NCBI GenBank assembly: GCA_932294295.1
Contig: OW028581.1
Span: 14,048,162 to 14,112,161, forward strand
Length of the DNA stretch: 64,000 bases
DNA from: Alitta virens
Lineage: Eukaryota > Annelida > Polychaeta > Phyllodocida > Nereididae
Reading direction: 5' to 3'
The notes under the pieces were generated by a model, which was not told the origin of the DNA, made no database searches, and worked only from the letters and a program-made list of their open reading frames with translations. Position 1 is the first letter of the stretch, and each line of letters begins with the position of its first letter. Shown here in pieces: positions 13,201-24,403 of the stretch. A program made the position numbers and the translations under genes.

Positions 13201-13390
13201 AGCTACACTAGGACTAGTTGCTTGTCTATAATAATGTTTAAACTTTTGATGCTTTACTTGGTCATCTGTTGTGAGAACGTTGTTTGGCTGGTTGTTGAAT
13301 GGACCTGCTAAGGGTCTGCTTGCAGTTAGAACAGTGTAGCTTCTCATTGGAGGAAAAGGCTCTGTGGAATATGGAAAATTAGGGTATTGC
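13201..13390 (+). pseudogene. BEL/Pao-like pol fragment (unit B)
   Basis: Plus-strand translation contains VVRTLFGWLLNGPAKG, which fits the GW-NGP motif between protease and reverse transcriptase of BEL/Pao retrotransposons. It is interrupted by stops. The same fragment is at about 18637-18825 and 30623-30812; a longer, inverted version lies at 36469-36847. The family assignment rests on motif recall only. Confidence 0.45.
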
Positions 13391-15440
13391 AAGGCTTGGC
13401 TGCAGTGGAAATGCATGGAACAACAATTGACCAGCATTTATTGTTCACAAATTCTCGCATCCATCTGATGGTGATTAATGCTCTGCAGGTAAAGGGGGTT
13501 TCACACATAGCCCGATCAGACGCCGGAGCGTCCCGGAGTAACATTTTATTACCTCCGGTGGGTTCCGGGATCAAAGAGCTGTTAAATGTCAACAAAAAAT
13601 AAATGTTTGACGATGTGTACACGATGTCAATACGGTCTCAACAAGAAGCAACACGGAGCTAACACGACTGTCCCGTTTAGAGTGCGGAGTGAACCGGATT
13701 TTCACGGTGCCTTCGCGGATATCACCGGTCTTTACACCGTGTTCATTCGTGTTGCTCCTTGTACTCTCCGGCGTTAATGGCGGCGAAATATTCATGCCCA
13801 GTTGACGCCATTTAACAACATATATTGCAGTCCCTAGAATGCATGAAATCTGGAATGCATAACACAAATGCTGTATCCTTACAATCAATGCTGCAGTCAT
13901 TTTGATACGTAGGACTTGCAGTGAAAGGCGGCTGAGTGAGCATAGCCCATAACAAATAATAATCATCAGCAGGGTTTGACATCAGCACCTGGCTCCTACC
14001 AATTAGCCTTAAACCACCCTAGATGGGTAAATCAACAGATCACAGGTCTAGCATTTTTTTAATCAAAGGGTAAGAGATTGCTCCTCAACACCCTTCAAAC
14101 TGCAAATAGGCCATGAGACTGTTTAATTGCAATTAATGGCCAAGAGAGAATTATAAAATTTTTGCGAGTCGAGCAGGATAGATATGAATGTGCTGGTACA
14201 TCATCTTTCGTAGAATTGTCAATGATGAGCTCATCAACTCTTGAACTGTTCCCATATCAACTATACCAATAGATAATGCATTCATGACTGTATAAAACCT
14301 TTCCAATATGATTAAGTGCTCATGTGTAAAATACTGGCTTTACATAAGAGCAACCTAGAGCAGACTGTACAAGATTACACAAATTTAGCAGGACTATCAT
14401 CTATCATCAATGATAGTGCCACACAGGGTATTTCTTGCTTGTTCAACAATCCAGGTAAAATTCTATACTATATAATGATTAACATGATGAATATATATCA
14501 GAAGAGAAACACCTAATACAAATATTCAAAAGTCTTGTACCTGTGCAACTAAAATTTGATGAAGTGGACTAAATTTTATGACTAAAGCTATTGCCAGCTG
14601 ATATATGACTGGCGGTACCTATAAGTTTAAAAAAGTAGGAATTTTCCCTATTTTGCCCTAATTTTGAAAATTCTATAGTATTTACTGCCATGAGACCCCT
14701 AAAAGACACCACTACACTATTTAAGACATATTATGACAACATTTTAAGCATGTAGATGCAGTATTTTTCAAATTTTGTAAAACATAGCCAACATATGTCA
14801 ATGTGACTATCAAAAGGCACCACTAGGCCATATAGGGCAAGTGCATTAGTGTTAGAATTCTGCTCCGGAAATGAAAGTGTTATGCCCGCCCGTCTGCCCG
14901 TCGGACGGACATTGATGCTAACAAAAACCCTTTTCGACTTTGTTCGCTCAGGGTTAAAAATGTATCCACTAGGGGTGTTGAAGTTTGCACCTACTAATTC
15001 CATGATTGCCATTGGGGGCGTGGCTAAGGCGAATGAAAAGGCTCTTTAGAACTATAGTGACACTGACATTTTCTTCAATATTTGAGTGCAATCTGACAGA
15101 AGGGAGAATAGCCCACATGTTTAGAATAAAGAAACAAGGTATGCTACTGTATGTATTGAGAAAGGGTCACATAAATGTCAACTTCCAAGAATTCCTGTAG
15201 AAGCCGTTCTGACCCTACATCACATGTATGCAATGAAGGGCAGTTCTGGCTAGGCTGCAGCAACCAGACAATGAGGATCAATCTTGACTTAAAATTATGG
15301 AGTGATCCCATTAGCAATACATTTAATTTGCAAAACCTCATAAAAAAATGCCCATAATTATTGCAACTTAAGTTTTTAAACCAGCGAAAATGCATGTTAC
15401 CACAAACAAGCCCTTTTTCCTTCTTTCAAAAGTCATAAAT
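13391..15440. repeat. Array spacer, type II (unit C)
   Basis: Shorter spacer than type I and nearly identical to 18826-20910. It lacks about 1 kb of type I spacer and has instead a GC-richer 300-bp foldback segment (13491-13790). The open frames here have no protein-like features. Confidence 0.75.
13491..13790. mobile_element. GC-rich foldback element (copy in unit C)
   Basis: Roughly 300 bp clearly richer in G+C than the surroundings, starting TTTCACACATAG. Nested inverted repeats are visible: GACGCCGGAGCG near 13520 against CTCCGGCGTT near 13766, and an ACAAGAAGCAACACG arm near 13640 against its near-complement at about 13747. It probably derives from a DNA transposon. The ends and target duplication are not clear, and the right end may be truncated. 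Confidence 0.5.
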
Positions 15441-16471
15441 AAACAGGAGGCACGATAAAATATTTTTTTTACTTAGAATTTACACAGCTAATCAAAAGAG
15501 ACACATCATATGATAAATTATTTATTTATTTATTTATAAAACATATTGATACAGGCTTATTTATACATTAATGCACAATACACTGACAACTAAAATGTAC
15601 TATTTACAATTAAAATGTCTAGACAATTTTGTTATTTTCACCATTCCCCAAATATTTTTTTTTGCTTTTTATTAAGAATTGTTAATAATTAATGTTACAC
15701 ACCACACATTTTCGAAAATCACACATATTTGACAATTTCTTTCCAGTAAGTTTTTCTATATAAGCATTGTTCGAATATGCCTGTTTGTCATCTGCTGACT
15801 TTTTTATGTAAATATTTACTTTGTATAGATATACATGTGCATGCATATATATTGTACACATCATATGATAAATTATTTATTTATTTATTTATAAAACATA
15901 TTGATACAGGCTTATTTATACATTAATGCACAATACACTGACAACTAAAATGTACTATTTACAATTAAAATGTTTAGACAATTTTGTTATTTTCACCATT
16001 CCCCAAATATTTTTTTTTGCTTTTTATTAAGAATTGTTAATAATTAATGTTACACACCACACATTTTCGAAAATCACACATATTTGACAATTTCTTTTCA
16101 GTAAGTTTTTCTATATAAGCATTGTTCGAATATGCCTGTTTGTCATCTGCTGACTTTTTTATGTAAATATTTACTTTGTATAGATATACATGTGCATGCA
16201 TATATATTGTAACAAATAAGCACTTTTTTCCTTCTCTATTTTTATATATTCCTAAAATATCTTTCACAACATATTCCTATTTCATTCTAATTAATACATT
16301 ACTGGTAGATAATCAGCATGAAAGCTTGTATAGTTAAGTAGCAGTGACTACTGCATACAGTTACATAATGTAAATTAATAAGACTACCAAATTGTTAAAA
16401 TAATCAATGTCAAATTATCATTTAAATAAATATAAATGTCACATAAACTAACTATTATGAAATTATTCAAT
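15441..16471 (-). other. 3' UTR region of ZnF-3, with internal duplication
   Basis: Counterpart of the other 3' regions, lengthened by a 355-bp direct tandem duplication (15501-15855 and 15856-16210). The copies differ at only a few bases. Several TTTATT runs give minus-strand AATAAA signals. Confidence 0.6.
15501..16210. repeat. 355-bp tandem duplication in the ZnF-3 3' UTR
   Basis: Two adjacent copies, 15501-15855 and 15856-16210, both starting ACACATCATATGATAAATTA. Unit D has a single copy (from about 20967), so the duplication happened after units C and D separated. Confidence 0.9.
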
Positions 16472-18201
16472 TCAGGCAATACTTTCATGATTATCCTGTT
16501 CATGCGTTTTCATGTGTATAGTTAATGGATAGCGTTCAATGAAACTTTTGCCACATTTATCGCATGAAAATGGTCGTTCTCCACTGTGGATTCTCTTGTG
16601 CCTTGTCAAAGAATTTACTTGCGTGAATTTCTTTCCACATAAATCACAGGAAAAAGGTTTTGCCCCAATGTGGGTTCCTTTATGCCGCCACATGGCAGTG
16701 TATTGTGTGTAAGTCTTTTCACATAAAGGACACTTGTAAGGTCTGGTTTTACTGTGAACTACTTCATGAATCTTTAACCCGGCAAGTGAATTTAATGTCT
16801 TTCCACAAATTTTACATTCCACTGGTGCCTTTTTTTTATGGTATCTAATATGCTGAGCAAAGAGTTCTTTGGAATGGAAAATTTTGCCACAAACATCACA
16901 CACACACATAAGCTTTATGTCAGCATGCTTGACACGAATATGCTGAGACAAAGTCGCCCTGCAATGATAAGACTTCCCACATGTTTTACAAATGTGGTTT
17001 CTTTCACCATGTGTTAGTTTATGTTCCTTAAACTTGTACTTGTGTGAGAATGACTTTCCACACATTACACATAAAAAGGGTTTCTTTTTCTTATGAATCA
17101 ATGCATGTGATTTTAATTTCGATTTTTGTTTAAATCACCCTCCACAAATTTTACATTTAAAAGGCTTCCTTTCAGAATGAATTAAAATCACATGATTCTT
17201 CAGTTTGCTTATACTGTGAAACCCAATCCTACACAATTTACATCTAATTGGATATTTCTTTGTGTGTGTGAAGTAGTGGTTTCTAAGGGAATGTCTGTCA
17301 ATAAATGTCTTGTCACATTGGTCACATTTGAACATACTGGCTGATGTTGGATGATCATTTATTATGTGTCTTTTTAATTTCTGTTTTTTGTCGAATGATT
17401 GCACACAGTAGCTACAATCATGGGACTCTCCTGGAGGGTACTCTGGTCTATCAATAAATGTGTCAAAATCAATAGAGATCTTTTCCTCTTCATAGGGTGG
17501 GGTTTGTGGCCTTTCATGATCATTGTTTGTTTCAGCATCAATACTGCTGACATTACCGTCCTGTTCATCAGAATGGGTTTTACGTTTATGTATTGTCAAA
17601 TATCGCTTGGCAGGAAAACCTCTGTTGCATATGGAACATATATAAGGATACACCTTTGTGTGGACAACATAATGATCTCTGAGACTGCTTTTGAATTTAA
17701 ACTGTTTCTCACACTGGTCACATTTGAACACTTTCGGTGATGATGGATGCTCTTTAACGACATGATCCTGCAATTCACATTCATCATGAATTCGGCTGCA
17801 ATTACCACGCTGTTCATCAAAATGGGTAGCATGTTCATGCTTTTTCATGCTTGTCTGGGAAGGAAAACCTTTGTTGCATATGGAACACCTATGAAGATAC
17901 AGCTTGGTGTGGACAAAATAATGCCGTTTGAGACTTTGTTTCCATTTGAACTCTTTCTCACATTGATCACATTTGAACACTTTCGGTGATGATGAATGGT
18001 CTTTAACTCCATGATTCCGAAGTGTTGGCTCTGTTTGAAATTGTTTGCATGAGCTGTTTTTCTGTAATTCTGAGCGATTTTCAAATTCTTCACTGTTGGA
18101 CTCATGGTTGTGACTGCTTCCTAATTTTAAGCTGTTTATCTTTCTGTCTTTAGTTCCCAAATCATCCACACGCTCTTCAGGCTCACAACTTCTTTTTGCA
18201 C
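16472..18201 (-). pseudogene. ZnF-3: C2H2 zinc-finger terminal exon with in-frame stop
   Basis: Same architecture as ZnF-4 (15 fingers, phase-1 acceptor, first base at 18201), but finger 8 contains a TGA stop at 17135-17137 where ZnF-4 has TCA (Ser). The change is a single base (plus-strand 17136 is c, g in the paralogue). The frame is otherwise open on both sides: 344 codons before the stop from the position homologous to the ZnF-1 ATG, and the rest of fingers 8-15 after it. The start-position codon is GTG. The exon could still yield a truncated seven-finger protein. Finger 11 also has an extra Cys (LMCVCDVC) next to a short CA repeat. This is either a recent pseudogene or an allele-level nonsense change. 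Confidence 0.8.
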
Positions 18202-18636
18202 CTGAAGTGAGAATTCACAAAGACTATCAGCTATAATAGAAATAGATGAATATTTGGGAAAGACTCCTGCATTGCATAATTTTATAATTCAATATTTGTC
18301 ATCAGAACTACCGATGATTAAATACATTTTCATGCACGTTCTGCTCTTTGAATATTTCCCTTGAAAGTTCTTGGCCTGCTTGTGGAAAAGGTAATCACAC
18401 TGTTTAGCTGTTCCTATACCTAGTGATCCAGTTATTCCTGTCTAGGTCAACCTAGGTCTACCTTGGTCTACCCAGTTCTAGTAGCATCTACCTAGCAACT
18501 TTTCCCTACCTAGCACAAATATGATCGAGTGACATTTATTACTCGATGTATGCTTCCTCAAAATGGTGGAACTATAACTTAGGTACCTTCTGAGTAGCGT
18601 ATAATGATGCCTTTAGACTATTGCTGTGTTTACCCA
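18202..18636. other. Upstream flank of ZnF-3 (type 2)
   Basis: Almost identical to the ZnF-2 flank, including the GTCTACC repeats and the ATCGAGT/ACTCGAT hairpin. No exon recognised. Confidence 0.6.
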
Positions 18637-18825
18637 GCTACACTAGGACTAGTTGCTTGTCTATAATAATGTTTAAAATTTTGATGCTTTACTTGGTCAT
18701 CTGTTGTGAGAACGTTGTTTGGTTGGTTGTTGAATGGACCTGCTAAGGGTCTGCTTGCAGTTAGAACAGTGTAGCTTCTCATTGGAGGAAAAGGCTCTGT
18801 GGAATATGGAAAATTAGGGTATTGC
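18637..18825 (+). pseudogene. BEL/Pao-like pol fragment (between units C and D)
   Basis: Same stop-interrupted fragment as 13201-13390, carried by unit duplication. Confidence 0.4.
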
Positions 18826-20910
18826 AAGGCTTGGCTGCAGTGGAAATGCATGGAACAACAATTGACCAGCATTTATTGTTCACAAATTCTCGCATCCATC
18901 TGATGGTGATTAATGCTCTGCAGGTAAAGGGGCTTTCACACATAGCCGGATCAGACGCCGGAGCGTCTCAGAGTAACATTTTATTACCTCCGGTGGGTTC
19001 CGGGATCAAAGAGCTGTTAAATGTCAACAAAAAATAAATGTTTGACGATGTGTACACGATGTCAATACGGTCTCAACAAGAAGCAACACGGAGCTAACAC
19101 GACTGTCCCGTTTAGAGTGCGGAGTGAACCGGATTTTCACGGTGCCTTCGCGGATATCACCGGTCTTTACACCGTGTTCATTCGTGTTGCTCCTTGTACT
19201 CTCCGGCGTTAATGGCGGCGAAATATTCATGCCCAGTTGACGCCATTTAACAACATATATTGCAGTCCCTAGAATGCATGAAATCTGGAATGCATAACAC
19301 AAATGCTGTATCCTTACAATCAATGCTGCAGTCATTTTGATACGTAGGACTTGCAGTGAAAGGCGGCTGAGTGAGCATAGCCCATAACAAATAATAATCA
19401 TCAGCAGGGTTTGACATCAGCACCTGGCCCGACCAATTAGCCTTAAACCACCCTAGATGGGTAAATCAACAGATCACAGGTCTAGCTACCACATACTTCT
19501 GCATGAAGAAGGCAATTGATTTTTTTAATCAAAGGGTAAGAGATTGCTCCTCAACACCCTTCAAACTGCAAATAGGCCATGAGACTGTTTAATTGCAATT
19601 AATGGCCGAGAGAGAATTATAAAATTTTTGCGAGTCGAGCAGGATAGATATGAATGTGCTGGTACATCATCTTTCGTAGAATTGTCAATGATGAGCTCAT
19701 CAACTCTTGAACTGTTCCCATATCAACTATACCAATAGATAATGCATTCATGACTGTATAAAACCTTTCCAATATGATTAAGTGCTCATGTGTAAAATAC
19801 TGGCTTTACATAAGAGCAACCTAGAGCAGACTGTACAAGATTACACAAATTTAGCAGGACTATCATCTATCATCAATGATAGTGCCACACAGGGTATTTC
19901 TTGCTTGTTCAACAATCCAGGTAAAATTCTATACTATATAATGATTAACATGATGAATATATATCAGAAGAGAAACACCTAATACAAATATTCAAAAGTC
20001 TTGTACCTGTGCAACTAAAATTTGATGAAGTGGACTAAATTTTATGACTAAAGCTATTGCCAGCTGATATATGACTGGCGGTACCTATAAGTTTAAAAAA
20101 GTAGGAATTTTCCCTATTTTGCCCTAATTTTGAAAATTCTATAGTATTTACTGCCATGAGACCCCTAAAAGACACCACTACACTATTTAAGACATATTAT
20201 GACAACATTTTAAGCATGTAGATGCAGTATTTTTCAAATTTTGTAAAACATAGCCAACATATGTCAATGTGACTATCAAAAGGCACCACTAGGCCATATA
20301 GGGCAAGTGCATTAGTGTTAGAATTCTGCTCCGGAAATGAAAGTGTTATGCCCGCCCGTCCGCCCGTCGGACGGACATTGATGCTAACAAAAACCCTTTT
20401 CGACTTTGTTCGCTCAGGGTTAAAAATGTATCCACTAGGGGTGTTGAAGTTTGCACCTACTAATTCCATGATTGCCATTGGGGGCGTGGCTAAGGCGAAT
20501 GAAAAGGCTCTTTAGAACTATAGTGACACTGACATTTTCTTCAATATTTGAGTGCAATCTGACAGAAGGGAGAATAGCCCACATGTATAGAATAAAGAAA
20601 CAAGGTATGCTACTGTATTTATTGAGAAAGGGTCACATAAATGTCAACTTCCAAGAATTCCTGTAGAAGCCGTTCTGACCCTACATCACATGTATGCAAT
20701 GAAGGGCAGTTCTGGCTAGGCTGCAGCAACCAGACAATGAGGATCAATCTTGACTTAAAATTATGGAGTGATCCCATTAGCAATACATTTAATTTGCAAA
20801 ACCTCATAAAAAAATGCCCATAATTATTGCAACTTAAGTTTTTAAACCAGCGAAAATGCATGTTACCACAAACAAGCCCTTTTTCCTTCTTTCAAAAGTC
20901 ATAAATAAAC
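18826..20910. repeat. Array spacer, type II (unit D)
   Basis: Near-identical copy of 13391-15440 (offset about 5435-5466). It includes the GC-rich foldback element at about 18926-19225. No gene is supported. Confidence 0.75.
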
Positions 20911-21582
20911 AGGAGGCACGATAAAATATTTTTTTTATTTAGAATTACACAGCTAATCAAAAGAGACACATCATATGATAAATTATTTATTTATTTATTT
21001 ATAAAACATATTGATACAGGCTTATTTATACATTAATGCACAATACACTGACAACTAAAATGTACTATTTACAATTAAAATGTTTAGACAATTTTGTTAT
21101 TTTCACCATTCCCCAAATATTTTTTTTTTGCTTTTTATTAAGAATTGTTAATAATTAATGTTACACACCACACATTTTCGAAAATCACACATATTTGACA
21201 ATTTCTTTTCAGTAAGTTTTTCTATATAAGCATTGTTCGAATATGCCTGTTTGTCATCTGCTGACTTTTTTATGTAAATATTTACTTTGTATAGATATAC
21301 ATGTGCATGCATATATATTGTAACAAATAAGCACTTTTTTCCTTCTCTATTTTTATATATTCCTAAAAAATCTTTCACAACATATTCCTATTTCATTCTA
21401 ATTAATACATTACTGGTAGATAATCAGCATGAAAGCTCGTATAGTTAAGTAGCAATGACTACTGCATACAGTTACATAATGTAAATTAATAAGACTACCA
21501 AATTGTTAAAATAATCAATGTCAAATTATCATTTAAATAAATATAAATGTCACATAAACTAACTATTATGAAATTATTCAAT
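20911..21582 (-). other. 3' UTR region of ZnF-4
   Basis: Single-copy version of the ZnF-3 3' region. It has repeated ATTT motifs giving minus-strand AATAAA near 20983-21000. Confidence 0.45.
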
Positions 21583-23318
21583 TCAGGCAATACTTTCATG
21601 ATTATCCTGTTCATGCGTTTTCATGTGTATAGTTAATGGATAGCGTTCAATGAAACTTTTGCCACATTTATCGCATGAAAATGGTCGTTCTCCACTGTGG
21701 ATTCTCTTGTGCCTTGTCAAAGAATTTACTTGCGTGAATTTCTTTCCACATAAATCACAGGAAAAAGGTTTTGCCCCAATGTGGGTTCCTTTATGCCGCC
21801 ACATGGCAGTGTATTGTGTGTAAGTCTTTTCACATAAAGGACACTTGTAAGGTCTGGTTTTACTGTGAACTACTTCATGAATCTTTAACCCGGCAAGTGA
21901 ATTTAATGTCTTTCCACAAATTTTACATTCCACTGGTGCCTTTTTTTTATGGTATCTAATATGCTGAGCAAAGAGTTCTTTGGAATGGAAAATTTTGCCA
22001 CAAACATCACACACACGCATAAGCTTTATGTCAGCATGCTTGACACGAATATGCTGAGACAAAGTCGCCCTGCAATGATAAGACTTCCCACATGTTTTAC
22101 AAATGTGGTTTCTTTCACCATGTGTTAGTTTATGTTCCTTAAACTTGTACTTGTGTGAGAATGACTTTCCACACATTACACATAAAAAGGGTTTCTTTTT
22201 CTTATGAATCAATGCATGTGATTTTAATTTCGATTTTTGTTTAAATGACCCTCCACAAATTTTACATTTAAAAGGCTTCCTTTCAGAATGAATTGAAATC
22301 ACATGACTCTTCAGTCTGCTTATACTGTGAAACCCAATTCCACACAATTTACATCTAATTGGATATTTCTTGGTGTGTGTGAAGTAGTGTTTTCTGAGGG
22401 AATGTTTCTCAATGAATGTCTTGTCACATTGGTCACATTTGAACATATTGGCTGATGTTGTTGGATGATCATTTATCACGTGTCTTTTTAATTTGTGCTT
22501 TTTGTCGAATGATTGCACACAGTAGCTACAATCATGGGACTCTCCTGGAGGGTACTCTGGTCTATCAATAAATTTGTCAAAATCAATAGAAATCTTTTCC
22601 TCTTCATAGGGTGGGGTTTGTGGCCTTTCATGATCATTGCCTGTTTCAGCATAAATACTGCCTGTTTCAGCATAAATACTGCTGACATTACCATCCTGTT
22701 CATCAGAATGGGGTTTACGTTTATGTCTTGTCAAATGTAGCTTGGTAGGAAAACCTCTGTTGCATATGGAACATATATAAGGATACAGCTTTGTGTGGAC
22801 AAAATAATGATCTCTGAGACTGCTTTTGAATTTAAACTGTTTCTCACACTGGTCACATTTGAACACTTTAGATGACGATGGATGCTCTTTAACGACATGA
22901 TCATGAATTTGGCGGCAATTACCACGCTGTTCATTAAAATGGGTTGCGTGTTCATGTTTTTTCATGCTTGTCTTGGAAGGAAAACCTTTGTTGCATATGG
23001 AACACCTATGAAGATACAGCTTGGTGTGGACAAAATAATGCTGTTTGAGACTTTGTTTCCATTTGAACTCTTTCTCACATTGATCACATTTGAACACTTT
23101 CGGTGATGATGAATGGTCTTTAACTACATGATTTTGAAGTTTTGGCTCTGTTTGAAATTGTTTGCATGAGCTGTTTTTCTGTAATTCTGAGCGATTTTCA
23201 AATTCTTCACTGTTGGACTCATGATTGTGACTGCTTCCTAATTCCAAGCTGTTTATCTTTCTGTCTTCAGTTCCCAAATCATCCATACTCTCTTCAGGCT
23301 CATGACTTCTTTTTAAAC
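21583..23318 (-). CDS. ZnF-4: C2H2 zinc-finger terminal exon (15 fingers)
   Basis: 577 codons plus stop and 15 C2H2 fingers. The acceptor lies just above 23318, phase 1; the start of the exon reads LKRSHEPEESMDDLG with an ATG at 23284-23286. It is closest to ZnF-1 over the N-terminal fingers and upstream flank, and to ZnF-3 over the C-terminal fingers and 3' region, so it is a mosaic or the intact partner of ZnF-3. A 21-bp tandem duplication (22640-22660, 22661-22681) adds seven residues to the acidic linker after finger 4. Finger 11 reads MRVCDVCGKIF, with normal ligands. Confidence 0.85.
22640..22681. repeat. 21-bp in-frame tandem duplication
   Basis: CCTGTTTCAGCATAAATACTG occurs twice head to tail. 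It is unique to ZnF-4 and keeps the frame. Confidence 0.95.
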
Positions 23319-24403
23319 CTGAAGTGAGAATTAACAAAAGACTATTAGCTATAATAGAATTATATGGATGTTTAGGAAAGACTCCTGCATCCCATAATTT
23401 TATAATTCAATATTTGTCATCATAACTACCGAGGATTAAATAAATTTTTCATGCACATTCTGCTCTTTGAATATTTCCCTTGAAAGTGGAAATGCATGGA
23501 AGAACAATTGACCAGCATTTCTTGTTCACAAATTCTCACATTTATCTGATGGTGATAAGTGCTCTTCAGGTAAGTATGACTAACACAAGTGTCTAATATG
23601 GAATTATATATATATATACAGTTTAGTGTTTATCCTATTTTACTTTAACAACTGTGGTAAAATTTTCCCCAATTTTATTGGGGTTTCAATAAAGAAAATG
23701 GAACAAGTAGAAAGCACTCAGAGAGTGTGCATACCTCTCCTAGATTAGAACATACCAAGTAGCTCAGTTCTTGACCACCCTCTGACAGAAGGTTTCTGTT
23801 CAGTAGTTCTTATATTTGCCATGTAGTAGGCTGCATTCATGGCTAAGAGCCGTAAAATCGGCCAAATACAGTGAAAATACCTATATTTTTGCCATTTTTC
23901 TCAAGACAGGGTTGTTATTTAAAAAAACTGCCGAATAGCCGGCCATCTACACACTATTGGCTCAGTTCTTGGCCATTCTGGAGTCCTCATACTTGCTCCC
24001 TGCACTGTGGCTGGATTACAACAGAACCAAAACAACCCACAAGCTCCCCTCTCATGACAGTCAAACACCTTCAATCTCAGAGACAACCCTGAAGGGTTTC
24101 TCTAAAAAAAAAAAAACATTCAAAGTTGTCCATTTTTAAAAAGAAAAAGAAATCTTGCTCCAAGGTATAGTACATGTAGTTCCGTGAGCTTCGCATCAAT
24201 AGGCCTGAAGTTATCATGTCTTTAAGTATGGTTGACAGACAAAGAGACAATACCCTGGGTTATATGTAGGTGTTATAAAAACCTATGATGCAAGATCAAT
24301 TAAGCACCAGTCACCATCTATAGCAAGTGTCTAAATACTTACAGCCGTTGCTGTATTTCTGTGACTGCTACCAAAGAGTAGTCAAGCATGGCCACTGATT
24401 TTT
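23319..24403. other. Upstream flank of ZnF-4 (type 1)
   Basis: Copy of 5904-7005 with a shortened (AT)n run and the conserved block at 23823-24115. No minus-strand coding exon recognised. Confidence 0.7.

Noticed and set aside
13387..13500. Plus-strand frame starting MQGLAAVEMHGTTIDQHLL that ends at a donor-like CAGGTAAGTATG in some units
   Set aside because: The donor is degraded in several copies (for example CAGTTAAG near 829) and no partner exon was found; more likely old transposon sequence.
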